Of a DNA stretch of 64,000 nucleotides, positions 31,888 to 43,979 are shown in pieces. The position numbers were made by a program, and so were the translations under genes. Origin of the DNA: Thereva unica (lineage: Eukaryota; Arthropoda; Insecta; Diptera; Therevidae). Every line of letters starts with the position of its first letter. Position 1 is the first letter of the stretch. The notes below the pieces were generated by a model. It worked only from the letters and a program-made list of their open reading frames with translations. It ran no database searches and was not told the origin of the DNA. The stretch is taken from the NCBI GenBank assembly GCA_949987705.1, contig OX465285.1:1116001-1180000 (forward strand), read 5' to 3'.

Positions 31888-33909
31888 ATATTGCCGGATG
31901 CACACATTCCTTGCTGCTAGACCTATATAAGGTTCTCACCACTCCCTCATAGAAAAAGTAGAAGTAGAAAGTTGCTAAACAAAAGCTTTGCTGGTGCTTC
32001 GGCCGTGACCTAAGCACTATTTTTCAAATAATTTAGCAAGAGGGTTTTTAGACGTATTCTCTCGACTCGTTTCTTTAGAAGGAAATACTAAGCCAAATTT
32101 GGCCGAAATCGAGTGTTTTAAGAAGCTTAAAAAATATATGAGCCTTCTCATTTCTATTCCCTCGAACTGCCTTTGATATTTCTTCATTTCTACGCAGATT
32201 TTACGATGTTCCCTTCCAAGAAGCAATATGTCCACTCAAGACACAATGCTGACGTCAATTAGACATTTGAGCGACATATTCCCAAAGTCAAGAGAAGATC
32301 ACCTTAATACGTCTTTCTCGCAATCCTGCCCTCTGCACCATCCGCCCCGGCCCGTTGCTGGCCTGTCTGCAATTCGTCTTATCACTTTCATTCCTTAATT
32401 CCATAAACATTCAGCATAAAACGACGTCTTTATTTAATTGAAATTTAAACAAGACACTGCCCGCCGCCCACACAACAAATTGTTTATATTTATAACATGC
32501 CCTGACAGAATCATTTTATTAAGAGCCTCCACGGGGCACTTATTAATAATTTACGGCCCCTCGCACACAGGCAGTCGCACAGTTCTTTATGATAATTTGA
32601 AAAGTTGCTCGACTAACGTCACCGCAGAGCTGAGGCCGGGCCATCCCAGCATCCCCCGTCATGGCGGCGGAGGGGATTACACTTAGTCAAAAAGTTAATC
32701 CCATCCTTAATTGGGAAACACGATATCAGCCGAGGATGCTGCCCTATATTTTTGTGCTAATAGATAAAATTGCAAATCCACACAGTTTCTTTTATTGGGA
32801 GCGTGGAGCTGGGCTCTGGCATATGGTCATCTAATATGAAACACGTCCTGAAGATTGTTTTGCTGGTGGCTGTCCTGCCTCTAGCCTGCCTGCAGTATCT
32901 ACGTCATCGGCGGTGTTAATAATGCACGAGTGGAGAAAGTTTAAGTCGAAAAACACAGGAAGCACAAGAAGGTCCTTGATGAAGTTCTTGTGGGGTATGA
33001 AATATTCACGGTGATCCTCCGCTGGTACCTGGAAGGGATACAAAATCGATACTAGTCGCCTTGGACCTGTGAAGGCTCGGCTAAAATAGCACAGAGCAAA
33101 AGCGCACATTTCGGTCGTCCTCGACGTCGCAGCCAGCAAAGCAGCACACGAGTTTCTGCCGTGTGGAGGCACCACTGCTGCTCATCTGTCGTCATCGTAG
33201 TGCCGAGAGAGCTGGTTACTTCTCAAGACTGATGATGCACATTGCCTGCATGTGCACCTCTGCAGCGTGCTTGACTCGAGTATTTTCTTGGACATTTTTC
33301 CCCCGTGTTTTCTTCCTTTTATTTTCCATGAAAAAACAACAAAAGGTGAAATAATCACGAGCAGCGCGAGGAAATCAAATCCGCGGGCGATGGCAGATTT
33401 CTGTTTGATGCAGTCGATTGCAGCCGCGTTGTTTGTGGAATCTCCCCTTCTTCGCTTACGTTTTGACGGGAACACTTCTGTATAGGAGCAGAAGACACAG
33501 CTGAGGATATGGGGACGCAGAGCGCTGTATGTGCGTATATACATACATATATATCAAAGGGGCAATTACCGCCCGACACAGAACATGCGAGTCAACAAAA
33601 TGCGTCACTGCTGGGAAACGTGGAGACGAGGGTTCATTGGCCAATCGATAGACAGTCTACATGCCTGCTCGTTGTCTCTATGAGTTACGAGTTTTAAATG
33701 CCGCAGAAGCAATGGATGTGCTCGAGAAGTTCAACGAATCCTTTATACTTGGGAATGTTGGGGTTGGTTTTTGCGCATTTTGTATAGTTGCTAAACTAGG
33801 GTGAAATCTGAGACGTTATTGCTGGAAAATGATACAATTTTTGTGTGACGTCGTCGTTCTTGGATTGAAGAATAGCTAGACTTTACCCGTTCACGCGGGA
33901 CTTTGTTTT
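31888..33909. other. no recognised gene
   Basis: Motif-less. Overlapping frames on both strands near 33180-33640 show no domain, and their mutual overlap argues against coding. Confidence 0.5.
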
Positions 33910-34165
33910 AATGTACCTGTACATTTTCTTATGCAGGGTTTGGCTTGTAGTCTGGCGCCATTCCACAATTTCGGTGGTTTTAAATTCCGAAGGAGCATTA
34001 CGGGTGGGCCCTTACCCAGGGTAAACTTATGGTATGGAAGACCTTGTGGTTTAAGGGAATTATTGGTGCAACTTGTACAACAGTCTGTTCCAGATAAACT
34101 CTCAAAAATAAATTTGTAGTATGTAAAATCGGATCCGAGTGTCTTCCTGACGTTTTCTCAATATT
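33910..34165 (+). repeat. LTR relic (left edge uncertain)
   Basis: DNA ending ...TTTTCTCAATATTA just before a primer-site match, with an AATAAA at 34107-34112 about 50 bases earlier, looks like the 3' part of a 5' LTR. The left edge is a guess (a TGTACCTG lies near 33911). No gag or pol is recognised downstream, so the body is lost. Confidence 0.4.
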
Positions 34166-34167
34166 AT

Positions 34168-34188
34168 TGGTGGCAGCGGTGGGATACG
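34168..34188 (+). other. tRNA-Leu-type primer-binding site
   Basis: TGGTGGCAGCGGTGGGAT is complementary to the common 3' end of eukaryotic tRNA-Leu (ATCCCACCGCTGCCACCA). The match is long and starts with TGG, as a primer site should. Confidence 0.55.
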
Positions 34189-34639
34189 ACAAAATATAGA
34201 AGGCAAAAGTAACTCAAATCCTCCTATCAAATATATTAAATCGTCCGCCTACGAGATCTATTATCAACTCTAGTAACTCCTGCATCTATTCGACTAACTC
34301 CACAACAAGACCACCCATCACGAATGCCTCAGCGCCCATAGTTTTGGCAGTAGTATTAATACTTGCAGGTCGAGCGTCAACTTTGAAGCTTCCTGGGCAG
34401 TTCGACCATCTTCAAGCAATCTGACGGCGATTCCGGGAGAGGCTACAGCTGAGGCAATGTTTTGAATGCTCTTCCCTTTTGATCCAGTGGCATGGTTGAT
34501 TGAAGTGGCGAGGCCCGCATACTCTTTGCTGTAATGGTAGCACGTAAGCCCTGGTCTCCAATTAGCCCATTAACGCCGTTTTGATACCGCAGTCATTCTC
34601 ACGACCACTAGACTTTGTGACCTACTTCGCACATTCAAA

Positions 34640-34920
34640 ACTGCATCAAGTTCGTCAGATGCTCTGTTGCTTGGTTTTCAAGGTCGTTCAGTAGGTTACT
34701 GCCAAATTAACTCTGCCTGGCCTTGGCTACTGCTGGACATATGCATCTGAAGTGCACAATAGTTCCTTTTTCATTTGAATCCTTGCAACTACGGCATGTT
34801 GTGTTTATTGGGATGCTTATTCTTGATGCATGGTCTCCTATTGACAAGTGTCCCGTATACGTAGCGATAGCTTAGGGATGGAATTTCAGAAAATCCTTTC
34901 TTATCGGCTAATTGTGTCAT
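34640..34920 (-). pseudogene. I-type retrotransposon C-terminal fragment
   Basis: The minus strand reads YTGHLSIGDHASRISIPINT, CRSCKDSNEKGTIVHFRCIC and PAVAKARQS. This is the GHxxIGxHAxRLxIP...CRSC...HFxCxCPA pattern following RNase H in I-type elements. No RNase H or RT remains. Confidence 0.7.
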
Positions 34921-34983
34921 TGTAGGAATGCACTGTTGGAATTCCAGCCCTTTAGATCGATCTAACGGTTTGGGCTCTGCTTT

Positions 34984-35195
34984 GTCTGTCAGTCAGTCAC
35001 GGAGCTGTTCTTCTTCTTTAACGGCTCTACAACTGAGATCCGGTGCTGGCCTCTCGCAACTGTTCTCTCCACCGGTCCCGATTCTGAGCCGATGTCATCC
35101 AGTTTGGCATCCCTAAGCTCTGAGCGTCCTGGTACACGCCCTCCCTCCAGCGAAGGTTGGGTCTCCCTCGTTGTCGCACCCCATAGGTCTTACCG
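34984..35195 (-). pseudogene. RTE-like C-terminal fragment
   Basis: A 66-codon open minus-strand stretch contains RQRGRPNLRWREGV, LGMPNWMTSAQNRDRWR and then a stop. This resembles the GRGRPxxRW...LGxxNWxxxAQDRxxWR tail of RTE-type polyproteins. A GAAGAAGAA-like stretch lies just before the stop. The RT is absent. Confidence 0.6.
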
Positions 35196-35375
35196 CTGGT
35201 ACGGAGCTGTTAGACTAATAAAAGTTGTCGATAGATATGTAAAAATACAGACACGAAAACATTTTTCAATATCTTTCACTAATAACGCTTATTTATCGCC
35301 TTTGAAGTGAATTGCTTTCCTCGCTTTAGGTCACTTTGATCACTTAGGACACTTTCATCGTTTTTTAAATCAAAA

Positions 35376-35393
35376 CTGACACCGCTGCCACCA
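35376..35393 (-). other. second tRNA-Leu-like primer-binding site
   Basis: On the minus strand TGGTGGCAGCGGTGTCAG begins with the same 14 bases as the site at 34168 and follows an LTR-like segment. It faces the opposite way from the relic 1.2 kb to the left. Confidence 0.45.
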
Positions 35394-35581
35394 TATTTAT
35401 ATATCTAAGCCCCTCTCTTATTCAGGTTCTAGATCTTTCCACCTCAATCTAGAGATAAGCTATTCTTGCATCATTTGAGACGTTTCTAGAAACTTCGCGA
35501 AGTTTAACGACTACAATTTCAAGTCTTTCAAACACTAACTAATAGATGGCGCGCCATTAACCGACTGCATAAATCGTTACA
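35394..35581 (-). repeat. LTR relic, minus strand
   Basis: A 188-bp segment that on the minus strand starts TGTAACGATTTATG and ends ...ATATATAAATA next to the primer-site match. The TG start fits an LTR, but no second copy is seen and the inner part is not recognised as gag. Confidence 0.4.
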
Positions 35582-35853
35582 AATTACACTTCGCTCAAAC
35601 TCAAATAGATGGCGCATAAATCATCACAATATTAAGCAAATGCTCCAGTATCTAAAGTATCATATGCTTATCTGCAAAAATTTACTTCATCAACGTTTTC
35701 CCCCCGTCCAACACCATCATCCAAAAACTTCTTCTATATACTCCTCCATTTGCCAGAGACCAAAACTTTATCCAAGACGAGACAACTCAATTACCATAGA
35801 AAATTAATCTACACACCAGCGTCCCAACATCATCTTCTCCGTTCATCGTTATC

Positions 35854-36422
35854 ATGCACATAGTTTCAGGTATAAGAGTCTATCCTAATCCACATCCAAG
35901 TAGTAAGGGAGGGGGCATATGGAGATCAACGGAGATCTCAACTAACACCAAATTGCGGCTGTTCAACTCCAACGTGAAGGCAGTACTTTTGTACGGTTGC
36001 GAAACATGGAAAGTCACCCAATTCATCACAGGGCGCCTACAAGTCTTCATCAACAGATGCCTTCGTCGTATCCTAAAAATTCGCTGGCAAGATAGAATCT
36101 CAAACGAAGAACTATGGCGCCGTGCCGGCCAAGAAAGGATAGACGACCAAATCAGGCGAAGGAAATGGAATTGGGTAGGCCACACCTTGCGACGCGAAAA
36201 CGAAAATCTAGCCAAACAGGCCCTTGACTGGAATCCGCAAGGATCCCGTCGAGTAGGACGACCTAGAACAACGTGGAGGAGAACCCTACTAGCAGAAGCC
36301 GCAACAACTGGGAGATCCTGGTCGGAGCTGAAAGCTGTCGCGCAAAACAGAGTCCGCTGGAGGGCAACTGTTTCCGCCCTATGTCCCATGAGGGATTAAA
36401 GGAGCGCAATGAATGATGATGA
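35854..36422 (+). pseudogene. RTE-like retrotransposon 3' end
   Basis: An intact 181-codon stretch matches the C terminus of RTE-type endonuclease-RT proteins: NSNVKAVLLYGCETWKVT, INRCLRRILKIRW, RRRKWNWVGHTLRR, RRVGRPRTTWRR and an NRVRWRATVSALCP end before the stop. The RT itself is absent, so the copy is 5'-truncated. After the stop come about 10 bases and then a GATGATGATGAT tail (36406-36426), the short tandem tail usual for RTE elements. Related fragments lie at 20562 and 55911. The open frame suggests this is the youngest of the three. Confidence 0.8.
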
Positions 36423-36717
36423 TGATCAAGCTAGACAAGGCTCCAGCTGCTATAACATGATTTAATATATCTGAGGGGCCAATTACCTTAAGTTCAAGAG
36501 TTCATTTGCGCGAGGATGTCATGTGCACACTGACTAAGTTCATTAAGTTTCTAAAGCGTTTCTTGGTGGGAAATTTGTTAAATGTTTTTTATGGTATCCA
36601 CTTTATAGTAGAAAAACGAAGACAATGAAGATGTCAACTGAAGTTAAGAAATTATTGAATATAATTACATGAAGGTACGAAGATCTGCTTGTGATGGAGG
36701 AGCGTCATTAGTTCGAC

Positions 36718-36968
36718 GAATGAAAATTAATCGAATTCGTGAAAAAAAAAACAAGTTGGGGCAAAGATAATGTCAAATTGTGAATGTGCCATAATTTTTG
36801 CAAATGGCGTCAAATGTTTGACATTTATGTTATAGACACAGAATTACTTCGAGTCGAATCATAATGACATTTGACGCCATTTGCAAAAATTATGGCACAT
36901 TCACAATTTGACATTATCTTTGCCCCAACTTGTTTTTTTTTCTTCACGAATTCGATTAATTTTCATTC
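36718..36968. mobile_element. foldback element with about 100-bp inverted arms
   Basis: The left arm (36718-36817) and right arm (36867-36968) are nearly perfect reverse complements, sharing for example GAATGAAAATTAATCGAATT, TTGGGGCAAAGATAATGTCA and CATAATTTTTGCAAATGGCG. The main difference is in a poly-A stretch. The loop is about 50 bases. A further CATTATGACATTACCTTTGC just right of the arm repeats an arm word imperfectly. No coding capacity. It is a foldback or MITE-type repeat. Confidence 0.85.
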
Positions 36969-37985
36969 ATTATGACATTACCTTTGCCCCACCACAAGGG
37001 TCATTCTACGTCATTCATTCCACGGTACCATCATCAGGCTCGATATGTGGCGTAGATGCATTTATTTGCAGCCCTATATCTTTGGCTCCCTCTTCTAATC
37101 CCGAAAAAATTCCTCTAAGGTATGACAGTGATCTAGCAAGGCAGTTTATATCATCATTTTCTGTTTTGATTTGTTAAGCAGGGTTGCGTTCGCATCAATG
37201 TTTACTTTGCGAGTTACTTCTTCTAGGCAGAGATTAAATAGCATGGGTACCAGCCCTTCTTCCTGCTTTAAGCCTTGCTTGACTGGGAAGGACTCCGTCA
37301 ATTCCGCCAAATCCGTCAGGTATAAGACTTACGATGACCGTATAAGAGCTCCTGACATACTTTGGTGTTCATATCTCCTAAGATGATTTTCACGTCATTA
37401 CTACAACTTCACTTCCCTAAAAAAACTGTCAACTTTAAATATTTTGTATTTTTTATGTGAAAGACTAGAGCTCAAAGGTAGAAAGATGTCTTTCCACTGT
37501 CGATGATTCTATTAGAGAATCCAACGTTGAAAAGCAATCTCTAGTCGGATATAGATAGAAGAATGAAAAATGGAAGCATCACAACTCCTCCATATACCAT
37601 CCAATACTACCTCGACAGAACACTGATTTCAGTAATGGAACAGGAGATTACTGATTTTCTGCCATCGCTGGTAAACATAAGTGAGGGTTTACACAAGCGA
37701 TGGCAGAAGAATGTGTAGAGAGTTCATGGCAGAAGGGAAGGAAGAAGGAATGCTTCCTGAAAGACAACTTCTGTGATGATAGTAGTATTCCCAGCGTATC
37801 GAGGCCGGCACGTTCACGTCCTTGTTCCAAATCCATTTATCAACAGCTCCAGAACTATGCTCCAACTGTTTCCCATTAATCCAATAATAAATTTCGTTAA
37901 AAAACGGCGCAACACCGCACAAAAAAAATTACATAAAATTGATCACCTTCAGAACAGAAATATTCTCTTTAATCAAAAGCCTCCT
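36969..37985. other. no recognised gene
   Basis: Motif-less mixed DNA. No transposon ends or RNA genes recognised. Confidence 0.5.
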
Positions 37986-38003
37986 CTGGTTGTGAATCAC
38001 GAA

Positions 38004-38035
38004 ACTTACCTGAAATGAAAAAAGAAAAAAAAATG
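38004..38035 (-). promoter_or_regulatory. candidate recursive splice site, minus strand
   Basis: On the minus strand a long pyrimidine tract (nine T, C, six T, then CATTT) ends in CAG and is followed at once by GTAAGT, a perfect donor. The junction lies between 38010 and 38009. A branch-point-like CTTTAAC stands just upstream. This is close to the ideal form of a zero-length-exon ratchet point in a long insect intron. Confidence 0.5.
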
Positions 38036-39858
38036 TTAAAGACAAATTTCCATAGAATTATTGACAATGAAAAATAAAGTAGATTCCGTCGAAAGTTCCG
38101 AGAACGTAAGTCAGAGAGAAGTCCGTGAATTGAGTGAATGACCCCAACCGCATGCGAGCCGTTAGTTGCTGTATGGAGATTCCAGCAGCGGTTGGGGTAA
38201 AAATTAGGGGAGAAATCGCAAATAGGCCCCCAAATCCTTCAAACGATTAGAATGGTGGATGTGGGTGGCTAAATGAGCGGCGGAGCGGGGAAAAAGAAGT
38301 TCGCCTTGTGGCACGCACTTCCAAATCGTCCTGCGGCCTGTCCTGAGGCCGCTCTATCCATAGGGGCCATTACTTAAAAGGTTCGGATGTAAATGACCCC
38401 CCAAGCAGCAGCGTAGAAACTGCCAGCAACATCATAAAGAAAGCTTCTGGAGGGCTTTCGTCATTGTCGCACAGGTACGACATGAACTATGGGTGCACGT
38501 GGAAAGGGGTGGGGAGGCGAATTGATTTTTCGCAAATGGGACAGGATCCAGCAGCTTTGAAGGGCAGAAGGACGAAGCTCTATACAGACGAGGGCTTATG
38601 GGTGTAGGTCGTTGACAACAGACGAATTTTTGATACCGAAAGATGGCGGCTGCTGTTTTTAGTGCTACCAGGTCTGCGTAGATTTGGGTCAATAACCCGG
38701 TTTAGAAGGGGAGCTTTCGGTCGATGATGGTGATGGGGGTCGACCAAAGCAGCAAGGAAGTTTCTGGCAGGAAATGATGTATTTTTTGGCAAGCAGCAGA
38801 TACACGACCGCCGCTCCATGATACAAATCAAACCGAAAAAAAACTGTCGTTATCTAGATATTTTTTAAGGGCAAGCATCGAGAGGTCGTTGGTTTGTGTG
38901 GTGCGTGCTCTTAAGCATCCACAGCACATCCAGCAAGAAAAGTCCATAAATTACCAAGCGAATTTCGAATTCCATTTGTCTTCCTTAAAGAAAATTTCTG
39001 CTGGAAAAAGTCCGGCTTTATTTTTCTCAGTTTTTCCTTTAATATTCCCCATTTTCCTCCAATGCAAATCTCGCTTCGTTTCGTGCAGACGCATTTAGAA
39101 TTTCCAATTCACGTCTCCTTCCGCTCAAAAAAAAACAAAATAAAATTAAAATCGAAAGAAAAGCACGAAATGAAAACTCATTTAAAATCATTAAAAATTC
39201 AAGGAAATCAATTTTTGATAAGGGAAAATCTTTTGAAGTTATTTTAATGAAGTTTACTTCAGTTTTTTTCGACGGAACTCAGAAATGCGTTCATGTGACT
39301 GAAATCGTTAATAAATGCTTGGAGGATTTCAATTAAATAATTTTTTACGTTGTTGTGTATGATGAAAATGATGATGGTGGAGAAAAGGGGGGGAGAGGGA
39401 AACAGGGTGTCTATATATCATAAGGTTCAGCACACAAAAGTAAAATTAGCTACTTTTTATATTATTTACACTTTGTGGGTGTTTAGTGAGTGGAAAATTT
39501 GCATTTTGTTGTCCAGCAATTAACAAAAAGGTGTACATCATTTTGAGAATGGTAATGGCGTTTCATAAATGTTCATTCAGCAAATATTTTGGGGTCACCT
39601 TTTTTTTTAAATAAAAAAATCTCGTCCAATTTAAAGCTCTCTTCGGTTGAAACATCAGATAAAATACTTCCCCTGTACTACATACTGGTACCCTGTTTTT
39701 GACAGCTGTCAAAATTTTGAAACTTTATTTAATGCTTCCAGGGACATCTAGTGGTAAATTTTTAAAGAGCTCTTTGTGAATACGGAAGTCGGGAAAAGTG
39801 CAAAAACGATAACTTTAACTTTGATGATGGTATTGGGCGAGAACATAATACACTGGAT
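38036..39858. other. no recognised gene
   Basis: AT-rich DNA. Near 38333-38368 a GCGGCCTG...AGGCCGC palindrome vaguely resembles family A ends but is too short to assign. Confidence 0.45.
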
Positions 39859-40100
39859 CAAGGGTCGGTACGTAGTTTTTTTTGCGCCCGGTGCAATAGG
39901 CCATATTGCGCCCCATCAGCTGATCATATAAAAAAAATCTCGGGTACGAGGGGAAGTTTAATTTCCCCACTTTTTCTTGCATAAGATAGTACTGGGACAG
40001 AATTTGTGTAACTACTTGAGAATTTGTGTGACATCTCGAGAATTTGTGAAGGCGCCCGGTGCGAGTTACACCAGCCGCACCTATGAAAGCGCCACCCCTG
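39859..40100. mobile_element. hAT-like MITE (family C), copy 3
   Basis: About 242 bp. The left end is CAAGGGTCGGTACG and the right end CGCCACCCCTG, with inner inverted words TTGCGCCCGGTGCAATAGG and GGCGCCCGGTGCGAGTTA. CATATTGCGCCCCATCAGCT and GCACCTATGAAAGCGCC match copies 1 and 2. A tandem AGAATTTGTG word occurs near 40018-40050. An 8-bp target duplication is not convincing (about 6 of 8). Confidence 0.7.
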
Positions 40101-40544
40101 CCTGGACCGGAAAGCACTCTTAATGGGCATTCGCTAAACGCGCAATGTGCATCAAATAAGAAGGTGGCAGACAGCATCTGCATGTGATTGTGATTAACAC
40201 ATGGTTTTTGAAAGTGACAACTATGACAGTTGAAGCAAAAATTAATTCGGAGCGCATGGTACGCCATCTATGAGAAAATAAAAAATACTAAGAGAGCCGC
40301 TGTAACGAACGTTTTTAACTCGCTAGTCATAAAATTATTTTGATGATTATTGGCTACTTATTAACTAAAACCGAAGGGCAACACCCAGGCCAGTTAACGA
40401 TAATTAGCGTTAATTCAGATTAAAAGAGCGCTGTCTGTGGACCCTATAATAGTCAACCTTATAGAAGAGATTCCGAAATCGGGAATGCTATCGGACTACG
40501 CCCCCTCCAGAATACAGTGAGGGAACGGCGCTAAAGAGAGAGAA
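40101..40544. other. no recognised content
   Basis: Short spacer without motifs. Confidence 0.5.
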
Positions 40545-40825
40545 AGACGTTTTCGTAAGCGGAGATCCTGAGGAACTCAGTCGGACACTTCTTTAACAGA
40601 TTTTGGGGACGGATAACACGAATCAGGCGGGCACAAAAGACAAACCTTTGGAAGGAGCTGAAATCAGCCGAAGGCAAAACGGTGGACCTCCAGCAGAAGG
40701 TTAAATCCTCGCAAACAGTAATAGGATACTGATCGAGATAAGGGATCTGAGCGAGATCACTTCCAAAGAGGAGGTATGCGAGGTATTCCATAACCAACTA
40801 GGCCTGCTGCAAGTATAGGAAGGGA
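40545..40825 (+). pseudogene. R1/LOA-type ORF1 (gag) fragment
   Basis: Shifting frames give a DPEELS stretch, ISRRQNGG-like residues and then IEIRDLSEITSKEEVCEVFHNQLGLLQV. The last is the clearest match, to the conserved ExRDLDExTTKEEV block of R1/LOA gag proteins. The zinc knuckles and ORF2 are absent. The downstream flank is a truncated family A copy. Confidence 0.65.
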
Positions 40826-40904
40826 GCAGACAGCGCCAAGAAGATGCTACAAAAGCATAAATCAAAGAACTACAACAGCACCAAGAAAATAATTATGCCT
40901 GGAT

Positions 40905-41187
40905 GGCACTTGAAGGCCAAGAAAACTCACAAAAATCTTTATGCCTGAGGGTATTTATCGTCAGTCCTGGCCTGAAGATCTGAACTTCTATTCATCAGTC
41001 TAAAATTTTCGTTAAGGCCATGAAGATTTTTGCACTTGAATCAGATTTTTGCATCTTCATCACAGGGAATAATGAGGTCTCCTCCAGCCAACGGCCTGTC
41101 AGGCGGATGCCTTAAGTCCTCATCCCTCAGTCAGACTGAGTAATTTGTGGTCGTTATTGGGTCGTGGCTGCCGGCGGCCTGTATGTG
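40905..41187 (+). mobile_element. family A element, truncated copy 3
   Basis: Contains CCAAGAAAACTCACAAAAAT, TTTATCGTCAGTCC, GGCCTGTCAGGCGGATGCC, CTCAGTCAGACTGAG and GCCGGCGGCCTGTATGTG. It lacks the left terminal repeat and the last bases of the right one. Confidence 0.75.
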
Positions 41188-43979
41188 CCTAAAAGTTTGT
41201 TTGTGAAAAGAAGACTCTCCAGAGGAACAGAAGACTCAGAAGACTCTCCCGAGGAGCAGGAACCAATGAAGAATAAACAGGGGAGCACAATGGTCTTCAT
41301 ACTGGGATCGCAAGCAAACCCGCCAGAGGACTGAAGTGAAATTGGGGTGTTTCGCTTTCACAAACTCCTTCACAGCAAGACTAAGGCCAGGAACCAGGAA
41401 AGACCCAGGTGGCCGGGATCACCATGACGGCGGTGGTACGTTTTTCATTGAGACCCTGCTCAAACTGTCAAGTCTAAGCAACAAGCAGCAAGACAGACTG
41501 TTGGATCATTTTAAGAGTTCACCAAAAGAAGAATGGTGCGCTGTCATCGTCGGCACTCTTCTAAAAATATCAGAACGGACACAAAAAATAAATAACTAAA
41601 TGAGAAAAGGAACCGGAAAAAATGAATATTTACCAAAATATCCACAGCAACAACAATAACAAAAACACCTGTACCGAACTTCGACTTAGCATAGTTTTAA
41701 ATTTTATACTGACACCGAGACCAACCCTATTTTACTACATAGTAGACACATGAAGCTTGTCGCTGGGTGTCCAGAAGTTTTAGGATATAAAAAAAAAATT
41801 CTATCTAGAAAAAAGCAGCTAAAAACCAGATAAAATTCATTCAAAATAATTCGAAGATTTTCATTTATATTCCGGAAAAAAAACCACCCCCTCCTCCGCC
41901 CGCCTAAATATATCGTCATTATCAGTCATCAGCGGTGTCGGGTCCGGTGACGAAAATTGCTAAAATATTCAAAACTGGCCTAAGCCAATCTAGAACCAGA
42001 AAACCTTGAAAACCTACCAAAAGAGCCACACACTAAATTCGAAAGCTTTCGAAACGTCAAAAAAAACGAATAAAAAGCTTTTTCGCCGAAATTCTGCGCA
42101 GTTCTAGTTAAGTCCTTTGTGGTTGTAATGTCCATATGCATGTATAGGTTGAATAAACACACGCACACATTCACAGCGGAGAGAGAAGAATCGGCAAGGT
42201 TAATGCACTCGCTTATGGGCAGACAACAGACTTACAGAGAGAGTCGTGTCTGTGCTGTTTCAGTCTTTTGGAGGAAGAAGAAGAATGCTACACGTGCCAC
42301 ATTTTCTAACCCTCGGTGGTGGTGGTGGTGGGGGGTCGGCGGGTGCAAAGTATGGCAGCAGTTGGGGTCAAAACGTGTGCTGCTGCTCACTCACGGCACA
42401 GGAAGCACGCATTTCGGAGGGTTTTCAGTTGGGGTGTAATTCAATTCGGGGTTCATTAATTTTGTTTGTCTCAAGAACAGCGAAAACCCTTTAGCTTAGA
42501 CACAACCCCAGGGGGTTGGGAATTGGGCAGGCCCCGTACCTTTTGTCACATGTGCGAATATAATTCACATGAAAAGTAATTTTCGCGTTTCTGTGAGCAA
42601 CTTTTGAATATTGAGAGTTCAAAACTCGCGCTAAATACGGAGGATTTTTCTTTTATCATAAATACTTCTCGTTCTGGGAGACAGGAGTCGGGAAACACGC
42701 GCGGAAAAGCTTTTCCTATTAAGCATAGAATGCAGACGGTAGAGGGCATGGCTGATCCAGCGGGCGCCGGAACAGAAGCCATAAAAGTCTGTGCTTTTTG
42801 GCTGGCTGAGAGAGAGAGGGCGCGAGGGTGAGTGTGTTTCAGTGGTTCGTTTTTCAGTGCAGAATATTTTCCTTCTGGAAATGAAAATTACATAGGGTAG
42901 GGGCAGGCACGAGTTCGATATTACACAAACAAAAATCGTGTCCCGCTTATGCTTATATACATATATACACACAATTCTGTATAGAATAGAAAAATGTTGA
43001 CTAAGGCCAAAACCTACACGAAAAACCGACAATAAAAAAGGGTTCAAGGATAAACATAGGTTATCTCCCTTTTTCATCCTCAATCTCTCCGCCACTTCGC
43101 TCCCTCTCTCTCTGACCCACAATTTCATTTTAAACTCCTTTTAAGGACTAAGGTTTTAAATTTCTGTCCTTCAGTCCTTTCAGCCTGAGCTGCTGACTGA
43201 TTCTAATATGGACTGCTGCCGAGGTTAAAAAAATTCCAACTTTTCTCGGTTGAATAGATTTCGCAAATCCCTTTTCAACTTTTTTTTTCGGGTATTTGTG
43301 TGTGTGTATTATTTTTTAAGGGCGAAAAAATCCCTAAGTGTTTTGTGACATCTTTTTTTTTTGGGAAAAGTTGCAAATTTGTTTTTCCTCGGATGATTTC
43401 CAATGTCGGAGACACCAACAACGAAAAAAAAGATATTTTCCTTTCACAAAGTTTGTCCCCTTTCACGTGCAACTTCAGCCCCAATTTATTCAGTTAAGCT
43501 GAGGCTCGTGTAGCCAGTTTATAGTCCTTAATAGGATCGATGGATTTCTTGGAAAAATATTTATTGATGAAATTGTTTGGAAATTACTGAAAATTATTAT
43601 AAATCATATTTCTTGCTGAACTTTCCCGTTGTGGAAGGGAGGGAGGAGTCTGAAGGATGATTTTGGAAAATGTTATATAAATTATGAAATATTTGCAAGA
43701 GACAAAAATAAATAGCTCGTATCGGAATCAGTATTTAAGCGTTTATCTGGTGTAAGAGTACCAAATTTCGGGGAATAGTCTAGATCGCATTAAAAGTCCC
43801 TGCCTGCCGTGTGAAGTTGTATGTTTTTATTACCCTTTTATTACCTGTGGTAATAAATAATCTTGGCGGCCGTAAGATCCCACTACATTGCTATTTTTGC
43901 TAACGTTGTTGTTTTTTTTAACCCAAACACCGTCCAAAACGAAGATTTATTTTGCTCGAAAGTCCATTATGTTACGTTA
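41188..43979. other. no recognised gene
   Basis: Includes an 87-codon plus-strand frame at 41336-41599 that I do not recognise, a GGT run at about 42312-42330 and a TG-rich patch near 43295. None has supporting motifs. Confidence 0.45.
42312..42330. repeat. (GGT)n microsatellite
   Basis: Six GGT units followed by a G run. Simple repeat. Confidence 0.7.

Noticed and set aside
38333..38368. Short palindrome resembling family A ends
   Set aside because: Too short and lacking inner family A blocks.
41336..41599. 87-codon plus-strand frame
   Set aside because: No recognised family, no upstream signal and flanked by transposon debris. Not supportable as a gene.
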